Below, piece after piece: positions 32,365-40,239 of a stretch of 64,000 nucleotides of DNA. The notes under the pieces are model-generated. The model was given only the letters and a program-made list of their open reading frames with translations, did no database searches and was not told the DNA's origin. Position numbers and translations under genes: made by a program. How positions within the stretch are numbered: the stretch's first letter is position 1; each line of letters starts with the position of its first letter. The DNA is from Virgibacillus sp. MSP4-1 (GTDB lineage: Bacteria; Bacillota; Bacilli; Bacillales; Alkalibacillaceae), in assembly GCF_010092505.1 (NCBI RefSeq), contig NZ_CP048021.1, positions 1,922,001-1,986,000 of the forward strand, given 5' to 3'.

Positions 32365-32931
32365 TTAATCGGAAATCTTTTTTGAGTTCGAGTGATAACG
32401 CTGCTTGTGCTTTTCGAGATAGCCTTCCGGATCCATCTGAAAAGCCCGCAACTTTTTTAAGTATTCTACCTCCAAACGAAGGAGTTCGTTTTCTCTTTCT
32501 AATTTTTGTTCGTGTGTTACGTCTTTTTCTTCTTTGGGTTGTTTTCTTCTGTTCTCAGCTTTATCTGACATCGACTGCCGCCGTCCTTTCGGCTTCTCCA
32601 GGGCTCCAGCCCCACCCTCAAGGAAAGCTTTTTTCCAAGAAGAAATAAGAGGAGGGCTTGTCAGTCCAAATTGAAGGGCTGTTTCCAACTCTGAAGAGCC
32701 TGTTCTCTCCATAAATCTTATTACATTCAGCTTAAATTGAACAGAGTAAGTTTCCTTATGCCTCTTACTCATTAATCCATTCGCTCCGAATTGTTCATAT
32801 ACTTTTATCCATCTTCTCATTAATTTCGTATCATTCATACCATACTTCTTAGCTAAACGTCTATATCCTAGTTTCCCTTCCTGGTATTCTTTGACTATCA
32901 TTAGCTTGAATTTTTCACTATATTTTGCCAT
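32365..32931 (-). CDS. IS3-family OrfA (DNA-binding subunit)
   Basis: Start at the ATG at 32931 (MAKYSEKFKLMIVKEY), giving 188 residues. The longer frame to 32985 crosses the right IS end. Two helix-turn-helix blocks are visible (YRRLAKKYGMNDTKLMRRW at about 24-45 and ALQFGLTSPPLISSWKK at about 85). A basic segment and a leucine-heptad coiled coil (LERENELLRLEVEYLKKL) for multimerisation follow. It binds the terminal repeats and is the front half of the transposase fusion. Confidence 0.93.
   Translation of the reverse strand: MAKYSEKFKLMIVKEYQEGKLGYRRLAKKYGMNDTKLMRRWIKVYEQFGANGLMSKRHKETYSVQFKLNVIRFMERTGSSELETALQFGLTSPPLISSWKKAFLEGGAGALEKPKGRRQSMSDKAENRRKQPKEEKDVTHEQKLERENELLRLEVEYLKKLRAFQMDPEGYLEKHKQRYHSNSKKISD
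32377..32383 (-). promoter_or_regulatory. Programmed -1 frameshift site of the IS
   Basis: On the minus strand A-AAA-AAG, in the right phase at the end of orfA (TCA AAA AAG ATT TCC GAT TAA). Slipping back one base opens the frame into orfB without a stop codon. This is the classic IS3-family signal. Confidence 0.88.
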
Positions 32932-32984
32932 TTGTATACACCCCAAAAAGTAGATTTTGACTCCAACTTTTGGGGTGCAGGACA

Positions 32985-32987
32985 TTC
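32985..32987. repeat. Right target-site duplication (TTC)
   Basis: Matches the TTC at 31504-31506; the restored site is a 12-bp-arm hairpin, TGTCCTTCATTC / GAATGAAGGACA with loop AGC. Confidence 0.85.
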
Positions 32988-33375
32988 AGCGAATGAAGGA
33001 CAATACATTAAATATTTTCCCACTATCTGGCCTTCATAACTTCCATGAGGCCATCCCATCCGACTGGGATAATCGAGCGATGGGATTGAAGGACTATTTT
33101 CCAGATAATCATGGTTGTTTTGGCCTTCATTCCGTTTATGAAGGACATATCCTCCTTCATTCTTTGGCTAACTGTCCTTCATATTACGAATGAAGGACAT
33201 ATGGCGCTTATTTCTTCCATAAACTGTCCTTCATGCAGTCAATGAAGGACAATACATTAAATATTTTTCCACTATCTGGCCTTCATCCCTCTCACAACCA
33301 CTCACTCTCCCTATCCCAACCGCCTCAAACTCCCATCGGCCTCCCCTGGCTTCCCATAATCAATCGAGCCATTAA

Positions 33376-33422
33376 AAAAACGCAGGCCCTATGAACCATT
33401 CCGTTCATAAAACCAGCGTTTA
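33376..33422 (-). terminator. Terminator after the yvoF gene
   Basis: On the minus strand CGCTGG..ATGAAC / GTTCAT..CCTGCG forms an imperfect long stem followed by TTTTTTT. It overlaps the yvoF stop codon. Confidence 0.8.
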
Positions 33423-33956
33423 AACCTCTTTATGAGAAAAATAAGTATCCTTTTTTCTCCGTTCATCCATTTCCTCTTTCGTATAAACCACCTGCATCGG
33501 ATTACCGCCTACAAAGCTTCCGGCCGGTACATCCTTATGGACGACGGTACCTGCGGAAACAATGGCATGATCACCGATTCTGACTCCGGGAAGTATGGTG
33601 GAATTGGCTCCGATCATTACTTCATCTCCAATTTCCACTTTACCTAGACGATATTCCTTTATTAAATATTCGTGGGCTAAAATCGTTGTGTTGTAGCCAA
33701 TGACCGTGTTTCGGCCCACGGAAATTTTTTCGGGAAACATCACATCAAGCATGACCATTAAGGCAAAGGAGGTCTGTTTCCCTACATTCATCCTCAAAAA
33801 TTTGCGATACAGCCAATTTTTCATGGATAAAAAAGGCGTATACCGTGCCAGTTGAATGACAATGAAATTTTTGACGACCTTCCAGAACGGTACAGTCTTA
33901 TAAACATGCCACAAGGAATTCGCTCCCTCGACACGGTATCGATCTGTTCTTCTCAC
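33420..33956 (-). CDS. yvoF: Acyltransferase of the left-handed beta-helix type, YvoF
   Basis: A hexapeptide-repeat O-acetyltransferase with unknown substrate. The GTG at 33956 (MRRTDRYRVEGANSLWHVY) has AGGGAA 8 bp upstream and aligns with the B. subtilis start, giving 178 residues. A TTG at 33974 inside ppaX is less likely. Hexapeptide turns (ISVGRNTVIGYNTTIL, VEIGDEVMIGANSTILPGV, RIGDHAIVSAGTVV) and the C-terminal VGGNPMQVV are typical. It is last in the hprK-lgt-yvoD-ppaX-yvoF unit, 4 bp after ppaX. Confidence 0.93.
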   Translation of the reverse strand: MRRTDRYRVEGANSLWHVYKTVPFWKVVKNFIVIQLARYTPFLSMKNWLYRKFLRMNVGKQTSFALMVMLDVMFPEKISVGRNTVIGYNTTILAHEYLIKEYRLGKVEIGDEVMIGANSTILPGVRIGDHAIVSAGTVVHKDVPAGSFVGGNPMQVVYTKEEMDERRKKDTYFSHKEV

Positions 33957-33960
33957 ATCA

Positions 33961-34599
33961 TCACTTCCCTGCAATCGTTAGCAAATCCCTCATATTATCC
34001 AGCATATAATCCGGATTCAGGGACTCTAAGGTTTCTCTCCCCTTAATCGTCCACGCTACACCGGCAGTCTTCACACCCGCATTTTGTCCTGCAAGAATAT
34101 CATGGGTATTATCTCCCACCATAATCGCTTCATCCGCTTTTGCATCCAAAGCTTTCAGAGCCTGATAAATCGGTTCGGGATGAGGTTTTGCGTGACGGAC
34201 ATCATCCAGTCCAATCAGAACATCAAAGTAACCGGCAAGTTTTGTAACTTCCAGCCCTCTTTTGGCGGTATCCCCCACTTTTGTTGTGACAATTCCGAGC
34301 TTATAGCCATCCTCTTTCAGCTTCTGAATCGTTTCAGCTACGCCATCATAGGCAACCACAATGGAATCATGGTGCTCCAAATTATGTTTTCGATAGGTCT
34401 CTACCATTTCATCCACTTTGTCCGGCATCACCTGACCAAAGCTATCCCATAAGGAAGGGCCGATAAAATCGTATACGTCCTCTCTCTTATACTTACCAGG
34501 AACATACTGCTCAAGTGTATGCAGAAAAGAAGAGATGATCAGTTCATTTGTATCAATTAAGGTGCCATCCAGATCAAACAGAAGTGTACGTATGCTCAT
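33961..34599 (-). CDS. ppaX: PpaX, pyrophosphatase of the HAD family
   Basis: Hydrolyses the pyrophosphate made when HprK dephosphorylates HPr-Ser-P and so pulls that reaction forward. The 212-residue protein has the HAD motifs [13 protein letters not shown] (catalytic Asp), [15 protein letters not shown] and [16 protein letters not shown]. It overlaps yvoD by 26 bp and lies two genes after hprK. This supports the functional link. Confidence 0.96.
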   Translation of the reverse strand: MSIRTLLFDLDGTLIDTNELIISSFLHTLEQYVPGKYKREDVYDFIGPSLWDSFGQVMPDKVDEMVETYRKHNLEHHDSIVVAYDGVAETIQKLKEDGYKLGIVTTKVGDTAKRGLEVTKLAGYFDVLIGLDDVRHAKPHPEPIYQALKALDAKADEAIMVGDNTHDILAGQNAGVKTAGVAWTIKGRETLESLNPDYMLDNMRDLLTIAGK

Positions 34600-35533
34600 G
34601 TGCGGTCGTATCCTTTCTCTTATGAAGTTCCATGCGATTCCAGATTAAGCCAATTGTTGCGGTAAGAATAATCGCTGTTATCAGCCTGATGAGCAGTAAT
34701 GGCCAAAGGGGAATCCCAAGTGGTGCAAAGACGAGGGTATCCTCTACGACGGCGTGACAGGATACAAGAAAAATTAAAACCAGAGTCATATCCTTTTTCG
34801 AAATTCCCTCTTCCTGAACAGCCTGAATCATAAGGCCGGCACCATAAGCTAAACCGATCGTCAGACCAGTAACAAGAGTCATCGATGCATTGCGCTCAAC
34901 CCCTAATATTTTCGTAAAAGGAGCCAGCCAGTTGGACATAACGGTGAAATAACCTTTTTCCTTTAACCACTGCATAACGACCATTAATGGAATGACAATA
35001 GCTGCCAATTGAAGAATCGCAATAAAGGCGGTTTCCAGACCTAAATAGAGAATTCCGCCCCAGGTTTCCGGTTCAGGACCGGTTGAAATAAGCCCGTACT
35101 GAGCCATTTCCTGTCCGCCGCTCCAGAACAGGTTAATGATGACGGCGGAGATGACCGCAAGCCCGATACGAATACCCGAAATCAGCCACCAGCTCACACC
35201 AACCTTGGAAGCAATGGACGATTCAATCAGTAAGTTATGAGAAAATGATAGCATAATGGCCATTATAAAGACTTCTTTTACCGTAAAATCAAAGGTGATA
35301 ATCGCACCAATACCAGCGTAAAGGTTCGAAAAATTTCCCAGTACCAGTGGAACGGCAGCTTCGCCAGGAAGTCCCAGCAGTTTCATCAGAGGTTCCAGCC
35401 AGCCGATTATGATTGGAAAAAAAGGCGTATGGCCAATAATGGTAATGATTAACGTGACAGGAAAGATAATTTTTCCTAGCATCCACGTTAATGAAAGTCC
35501 ACTTTTAAGTCCACGCTGTAATATTCCTGACAC
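34574..35533 (-). CDS. yvoD: Membrane protein with nucleoside-recognition (Gate) domains, YvoD
   Basis: 319 residues with about eight membrane segments and two related halves, each holding a Gate-type motif ([19 protein letters not shown] and [16 protein letters not shown]). Proteins of this family are annotated as nucleoside-recognition or spore-maturation-like, but the transported or sensed molecule is unknown. The position between lgt and ppaX is conserved in Bacillus. Confidence 0.9.
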   Translation of the reverse strand: MSGILQRGLKSGLSLTWMLGKIIFPVTLIITIIGHTPFFPIIIGWLEPLMKLLGLPGEAAVPLVLGNFSNLYAGIGAIITFDFTVKEVFIMAIMLSFSHNLLIESSIASKVGVSWWLISGIRIGLAVISAVIINLFWSGGQEMAQYGLISTGPEPETWGGILYLGLETAFIAILQLAAIVIPLMVVMQWLKEKGYFTVMSNWLAPFTKILGVERNASMTLVTGLTIGLAYGAGLMIQAVQEEGISKKDMTLVLIFLVSCHAVVEDTLVFAPLGIPLWPLLLIRLITAIILTATIGLIWNRMELHKRKDTTAHEHTYTSV

Positions 35534-35544
35534 AACATAACCTC

Positions 35545-36387
35545 CTATTTTTTTGATGGTAACTGCCCATTGTAATGTACATTTGCATAGCCTTTTTTAC
35601 GACGGAAGTACATCAGCACCACACTGACGGCTATCAGTAATACCGAGATGAGCTGCGCTACACGGATATCCGTTCCCATTAGATATAAACTATCTGTTCG
35701 TAATCCTTCGATAAAGAACCGCCCAAAGGAATACCAGATTAAATAGCTGAAAAATAGTTCTCCACGTCTTGGATTAACCTTACGTAAATAAAGAAGCAGA
35801 ATCAGGCCTAAGATATTCCAGACAGATTCATATAAAAAAGTGGGCTGATACATGACACCATCAATAATCATTTGATTGGTTATAAAATCGGGAATGTACT
35901 GAATGAAATGGTTATAGGCTTCTTCAGTCACAGGACCTCCGTGAGCCTCCTGGTTCATAAAGTTACCCCAGCGGCCAATCGCCTGACCTAACAGAAGACT
36001 TGGTGCGGCGATATCTGCCAGCATCCAAAAGGATATTCCTTTCACTTTGGCAAATAGCCAGGCGGTTAAAACCGAACCAATCAGGGCTCCATGGATGGCA
36101 ATGCCACCTTCCCAGACAGCAAAAACCTTCCACCATGGTGCGCCGGCATAGCGATCCCATTCAAAGATGACATAATAGATTCTCGCAAACAGGATCGCGG
36201 CTGGAATCGCAAATATTAGTAAATCGACAAAAATGTCTTCCTTAAGCCCCAGTCGCTTTGCCTCCCGGGTTGCCAGCCATAGACCAAGTGCAGCACCGGT
36301 AGCAATGATCACACCATACCAGTAAATAGGGACAGGGCCCAATTCAAGGAAGACTCGGTCATAGGGTTGTATGTTGTTGAATTGCAT
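35545..36387 (-). CDS. lgt: Prolipoprotein diacylglyceryl transferase
   Basis: Adds diacylglycerol from phosphatidylglycerol to the lipobox cysteine of prelipoproteins at the outer face of the membrane. The 280-residue protein has seven membrane segments, the conserved His in [12 protein letters not shown] at about residue 100 and the Lgt signature [18 protein letters not shown] at about 130. Lipoproteins in this window that need it are PBP3, cytochrome c-551 and the protein at 55377. It lies 12 bp after hprK. Confidence 0.97.
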   Translation of the reverse strand: MQFNNIQPYDRVFLELGPVPIYWYGVIIATGAALGLWLATREAKRLGLKEDIFVDLLIFAIPAAILFARIYYVIFEWDRYAGAPWWKVFAVWEGGIAIHGALIGSVLTAWLFAKVKGISFWMLADIAAPSLLLGQAIGRWGNFMNQEAHGGPVTEEAYNHFIQYIPDFITNQMIIDGVMYQPTFLYESVWNILGLILLLYLRKVNPRRGELFFSYLIWYSFGRFFIEGLRTDSLYLMGTDIRVAQLISVLLIAVSVVLMYFRRKKGYANVHYNGQLPSKK

Positions 36388-36399
36388 GCTTTCCTCTCC

Positions 36400-37338
36400 T
36401 TATTTTTCGTATTTATCATCATCCGAATCAATCATCTGTGTAAGACGTTGAGTAAAATCTCTGGCAGCATTAATCCCCATTCGTTTCAGGCGGAAGTTCA
36501 TCGCTGCTACCTCAATAATAACAGCCAGGTTTCGTCCAGGGCGGACAGGAATCGTTGCCTGAGGCAGTTCAACATCCATAATTTTCATCGTTTCTTCATC
36601 CAAACCAAGTCTATCATACTGTTTATCTTTATCCCATAATTCGAGGTTGATCACGAGAGTTATTCTCTTATGGCTGCGCACTGCACCGGCACCAAACAGC
36701 GTCATTACATCGATAATCCCGAGACCGCGAATTTCCAGTAAGTGTTCAATAAGAGGAGGGGAATTCCCGATAAGCGTATCAAGATCCTCCTGGCGTATCT
36801 CCACACTATCATCCGCAACCAGGCGATGCCCTCTTTTCACTAACTCTAATGCCGTTTCACTTTTTCCTACTCCGCTTTGACCGGTGATGAGGACACCGAC
36901 TCCGTAAATATCCACAAGCACCCCATGAATAGCGGTGAAAGGGGCGAATTTTGATTCAAGGTAATTCGTCATTCGGCTAATCACACTGGTCGTTTTAAGC
37001 GGGGATCGCATAATAGGAACACCTGCATTTTGTCCCGCTTCTATCAACTCCTGTGGTACATCCATTGCCCGTGAAATGATTATCCCGGGTGTTACGTCTG
37101 TACAAAGCCTCTTCACCCGATCCTGCCTCATATCATCCGATAATTCACTGAAAAAGGAAATTTCGGTTTTTCCTAATAACTGAATTCGTTCAGCGGCATA
37201 ATGCTTAAAATAGCCTGCCATTTCCAATCCGGGCCTGGAAATATCACTTTTTACAATCTCCCGGTGAATGCCATTTTTACCTGCAACCAGTTCCAGATTA
37301 AACCGTTCTATAATGTCTTTCGTGCGTACTTTAGCCAT
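36400..37338 (-). CDS. hprK: HPr kinase/phosphorylase
   Basis: Phosphorylates Ser46 of HPr and Crh when fructose-1,6-bisphosphate is high and removes it when phosphate is high, so it sets carbon catabolite repression. The 312-residue protein has the conserved [18 protein letters not shown] with Walker [12 protein letters not shown] at about residue 155 and the HprK signature [20 protein letters not shown] at about 205. AGGAGG precedes the ATG. It heads the lgt-yvoD-ppaX-yvoF unit. Confidence 0.98.
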   Translation of the reverse strand: MAKVRTKDIIERFNLELVAGKNGIHREIVKSDISRPGLEMAGYFKHYAAERIQLLGKTEISFFSELSDDMRQDRVKRLCTDVTPGIIISRAMDVPQELIEAGQNAGVPIMRSPLKTTSVISRMTNYLESKFAPFTAIHGVLVDIYGVGVLITGQSGVGKSETALELVKRGHRLVADDSVEIRQEDLDTLIGNSPPLIEHLLEIRGLGIIDVMTLFGAGAVRSHKRITLVINLELWDKDKQYDRLGLDEETMKIMDVELPQATIPVRPGRNLAVIIEVAAMNFRLKRMGINAARDFTQRLTQMIDSDDDKYEK

Positions 37339-37486
37339 ATGTATTTTTCCTCCTACATGCGTTCCATTGCTGCTCTTTATTTTAGCACGATTTATCGTTT
37401 ATTTTACACTAAAGCTTTTGGTTTCACAAAAACATCAGGAGGTTTAACCAACGGATGATTTGATTCCCTTATGAGGAGGAGCAGGC

Positions 37487-37846
37487 TTATTTTTTAAACG
37501 CATCAACCACCAGCTTTTGCAGCAATAAATTCAGCACAGATAATACAATGGCAGCCAGGATTGCGGTTCCAAAACCTTCGATAATAAAAGCATCCCCGAT
37601 AATCGCCTGAGTGATCATCAGTGTGATGGCATTAATGACAAACAGAAACAGTCCCAGGGAAAAAATCGTGATTGGCAGAGTGAAGAAAACTAAAACAGGT
37701 TTGACGATGACGTTTAGCAGAGACAGGATCAGACTTGCAAGAATAGCCGTAACAAAATCCGTTACGATCATTCCATCAAATAATTGCGCAGCCGCCAGTA
37801 TAGCGACAGCATTTAACACAATGGATAACACCCAGTTTTTAATCAT
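37487..37846 (-). CDS. yvlD: YvlD, phage holin family 4-like membrane protein
   Basis: 119 residues with four hydrophobic segments, of the YvlD/DUF360 family with unknown function, despite the holin label used for the superfamily. AAGGAGG is well placed before the ATG. It lies between yvlB and hprK. In B. subtilis yvlC (a PspC-domain protein) is found between yvlB and yvlD, but it is missing here. Confidence 0.9.
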   Translation of the reverse strand: MIKNWVLSIVLNAVAILAAAQLFDGMIVTDFVTAILASLILSLLNVIVKPVLVFFTLPITIFSLGLFLFVINAITLMITQAIIGDAFIIEGFGTAILAAIVLSVLNLLLQKLVVDAFKK

Positions 37847-37872
37847 AGGTTTACCTCCTTCCAGGCTTTTCG

Positions 37873-38979
37873 TTAATCAAGCGGACTTACCTTCACTGTA
37901 CCCGTTTTGGATTCGGCTTCTAAATACAGTACAGGTTCGTGTCCATTGGTCTGAAAATGCATGGATTTCTTCAGTACTTCCTTCTCACTCTTAAGCATCG
38001 CGTGTCCCGGCAAATAGCATTGAACGTTTCCGACACTGGATGAGAGCTCTCCATCCACGGATTGATCGGCAGGGACAAACAAGGATATGGAGCCTGTGGT
38101 CGACTTAAAGTATCCACTTTTCGCTGTTTCTCCTCGTAAAAAGCCTTTAATACTGCCATTAATCACCTGGGACTCAACTTCCTCCCATTCACCATCCACA
38201 AAAATCGATCCATTTAAGGTTTCCATTTCACATTGATTCCCTTTCACATTTTCAAGACGGATGTTGCTGTTGACCGATTCCACTTCCCACTTTTCACCTG
38301 TCATATTTTTTAATTCAATTTTCCCGTTGGACGTTTTCACTTTCAGGTTCGGAATCTTCATATCCTGAAGGTTAACGGAACCATTAAAGACTTTTATGGA
38401 AGATGCGTCATACATATGCTCCGGAATCCAAATACGAAAATCCGCTTTTATTCTTTTCGCATCAAGGTTAACCTTCAATTTCCCATTATCGATATCCACG
38501 GACAGTTCCTTCAACAGCTTTTCCTTCGCCTGTTTATCATCGTCTGCTTTGTACACTTTGGCCTTACATTCCACTCGAATATCCTTCTCATCCCACGACT
38601 TAACCTCTATGCCTCCGTTTTCAACATCTATTTCGAATGATGAAACAGAGGTATCCTGGTACTGAAAAATGTGCGAAACCTGCTTATGAGGCCCAAAGTT
38701 AAAATCAAAATCTGCCTTTTTTATTTTTTCAACGGTGGCATCAATAAAGTCAAAAATCTTCTCTTTCGTCGAGGCTTGCCTGGATGGTTCACTCTTCTCC
38801 TGGTGCTGATTTTCCTGATCCTCATGAACAACAGTTGAAGGAAACTGGGCTTTACTGCTTTCATCCTTTTCCTTTGCCTGTTCAGCATCATCCAGTGCCT
38901 GCAGAAGCTCATCTGCTTCATCTGCGGACAGCTTCCCTTCTTCAATCAGCTTTAAAATCCGTTTTCGCTCCTGTTCCAT
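37873..38979 (-). CDS. yvlB: YvlB, DUF4097 family protein
   Basis: Two ATGs follow each other. The second, at 38979, has the better spacing to AAGGAGA, giving 368 residues. Residues about 1-30 form a SHOCT-like helical motif (RILKLIEEGKLSADEADELLQAL). An acidic linker with DQENQHQEKSE follows. The C-terminal half is a beta-solenoid DUF4097 domain with repeated VNGSVNLQDM, TSNGKIELKN, LNGSIFVDG turns. The B. subtilis gene belongs to an envelope-stress operon (yvlABCD). The exact role is unknown. Confidence 0.9.
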   Translation of the reverse strand: MEQERKRILKLIEEGKLSADEADELLQALDDAEQAKEKDESSKAQFPSTVVHEDQENQHQEKSEPSRQASTKEKIFDFIDATVEKIKKADFDFNFGPHKQVSHIFQYQDTSVSSFEIDVENGGIEVKSWDEKDIRVECKAKVYKADDDKQAKEKLLKELSVDIDNGKLKVNLDAKRIKADFRIWIPEHMYDASSIKVFNGSVNLQDMKIPNLKVKTSNGKIELKNMTGEKWEVESVNSNIRLENVKGNQCEMETLNGSIFVDGEWEEVESQVINGSIKGFLRGETAKSGYFKSTTGSISLFVPADQSVDGELSSSVGNVQCYLPGHAMLKSEKEVLKKSMHFQTNGHEPVLYLEAESKTGTVKVSPLD

Positions 38980-39058
38980 CATGATTCTCCTTCCTGAATC
39001 GCTTCTTCTCTTAAAGTACTAAAGTGTCAGTGGAAACACAAGAGTTATTTGAATAAGC

Positions 39059-39122
39059 AAAGGCGGACGTCGCCTCTCTTGATTTCTTTATTCATAAACC
39101 CGTAATTTTGCAATATTCCCCA
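39059..39122 (+). repeat. Dispersed intergenic repeat, remnant (copy 4)
   Basis: AAAGGCGGACGTCGCCTCTC and ACCCGTAATTTTGCAATATT resemble the two ends of copies 1-3, with the middle deleted. Assignment is by partial match only. Confidence 0.45.
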
Positions 39123-39133
39123 GACAAATAAAA

Positions 39134-39157
39134 AATCAGCGTACGGATACGCTGATT
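39134..39157 (-). terminator. Terminator of bshB2
   Basis: AATCAGCGTA / TACGCTGATT, a perfect 10-bp stem with tetraloop. It overlaps the bshB2 stop codon and is followed on the minus strand by TTTTTATTTG. Confidence 0.88.
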
Positions 39158-39824
39158 AGTGATCAAATGACCATTTATAAAATTCCTCCTGCTTAAATCG
39201 TTCTAATACATCCTCATATTGCCCTTTAAAGTCAGGGCTTTGCTTCATTTTCTGGAACATGCCTTCAAACTGGGAGCGGTGCGCCTGAATGGCCGACAGT
39301 TTGATATCAAATTCATCCGCGACATTGTTTACAATTTGCGGACGGCCTAGCTTTTCATAGCGTCGGTTGGTAATTGCCTGAGCCCAGACATCCGGACGCT
39401 CCTCAGGATTCATCCGCTTTACAGCTTCAATTGCTGCGGCACCCATGGCATCATGATCAGGATGGACCGCTTCTCCGGGATAATGGGTAATCACAAGGGA
39501 AGGCTTCATTTCATCTAAGTAACTCTTCAGATGCTCGGCCATTTCATCCCTTGATTCAAATTCAACCGTTTTGTCCCGATATCCCAGCATTTTTACATCA
39601 ACATCCAGAATTTCACAGGCATCAAGCAGCTCCTTTTTACGTATATCAGGGAGAGTTTCCCGATTTGCGAAAAAGGGATTCCCCATATTTCTGCCCATTT
39701 CTCCAAGCGTTCCACACAGATAAGTGACCGGAACCCCTTCTTTCCGAAATTGTGTCATGGTTCCTGAGCTTCCAAATGACTCATCATCCGGATGCGGATA
39801 AATAACGACCACATGTTTATGCAC
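39156..39824 (-). CDS. bshB2: BshB2, bacillithiol biosynthesis deacetylase
   Basis: Removes the acetyl group from GlcNAc-malate in the second step of bacillithiol synthesis; related enzymes also cleave bacillithiol conjugates. The 222-residue LmbE-like zinc enzyme has VVVIYPHPDDESFGSSGTM (metal ligands) at the N-terminus and VHPDHDAMGAAAIEAV at about residue 115. It follows yojF after 23 bp, as in B. subtilis yojFG. Confidence 0.95.
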   Translation of the reverse strand: MHKHVVVIYPHPDDESFGSSGTMTQFRKEGVPVTYLCGTLGEMGRNMGNPFFANRETLPDIRKKELLDACEILDVDVKMLGYRDKTVEFESRDEMAEHLKSYLDEMKPSLVITHYPGEAVHPDHDAMGAAAIEAVKRMNPEERPDVWAQAITNRRYEKLGRPQIVNNVADEFDIKLSAIQAHRSQFEGMFQKMKQSPDFKGQYEDVLERFKQEEFYKWSFDH

Positions 39825-39847
39825 GACTAAATTCCCCTCTCTTTTTA

Positions 39848-40201
39848 TTAATACCGAAATGGATTTTTGCTAATCTGAAGGGCCACCATTAACCGGCCTT
39901 CTGCGTCGTGGCCTGCCAGCAGCAATTCTCCCTTTTCATTCCATTCCCAATCCGTAAGGCCTTCTGCGTAAATCCAGCCCTTTTCCATCTTCAGCCCGAC
40001 ACGGAATGCATCCTCTGCATCCACGATTTTGGCCTGTGTATATTGAACCTGTGCATTCCTGACATAAGCACCAACGTTATGGGCGTTACGGTCAAAATGC
40101 TTGGCGTACGCCCCATTGGTGGTTTCCACATGGATATAGACATCCTGTTCAGCATACTGTTCCAATGCTTTTTGGACTTCTCCCATTTCTATTGCTTTCA
40201 T
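39848..40201 (-). CDS. yojF: YojF, DUF1806 family
   Basis: 117 residues of unknown function, in fixed pairing with bshB2 in Bacillaceae. The conserved features are VQKALEQYAEQDVYIHVETT, NGAYAKHFDRNAHNVGAYVRN and the C-terminal DAEGRLMVALQISKNPF. It starts 38 bp after uvrA with GAGAGGAGA before the ATG. No terminator is visible in between, so it may also be read from the uvr promoter. Confidence 0.92.
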   Translation of the reverse strand: MKAIEMGEVQKALEQYAEQDVYIHVETTNGAYAKHFDRNAHNVGAYVRNAQVQYTQAKIVDAEDAFRVGLKMEKGWIYAEGLTDWEWNEKGELLLAGHDAEGRLMVALQISKNPFRY

Positions 40202-40239
40202 CGAAAAATCTCCTCTCTTCAGCTATAATCCTTACTCCT

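Larger units (their letters stand above)
31507..32984 (-). mobile_element. Complete IS3-family (IS150-like) insertion sequence
   Basis: 1478 bp with imperfect terminal inverted repeats: left TGTTGTGACCCCCAAAAGTT, right (read inward) TGTCCTGCACCCCAAAAGTT, 15 of 20 identical. It is flanked by TTC duplications. It carries orfA and orfB in two frames with a slippery heptamer between them, and all DDE residues are present, so it looks functional. The target was the tip of a TGTCCTTCAT hairpin in the 249-bp array. Removing the IS and one TTC restores the exact 249-bp period. Confidence 0.95.
31102..33290. repeat. Tandem array of 249-bp units, interrupted by an IS element
   Basis: Units begin with TGGGATTGAAGGACTATT at 31102, 31351 and 33081. 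Unit 1 is 249 bp. Unit 2 is 249 bp once the 1478-bp insertion and one 3-bp duplication are removed. Unit 3 ends near 33290 after about 210 bp. Each unit carries inverted pairs of TGTCCTTCAT and ATGAAGGACA with 7-base loops. Short frames through the units (31254-31463 and 32957-33193, plus strand) repeat the same peptide but have no ribosome site and are not called genes. Confidence 0.92.
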
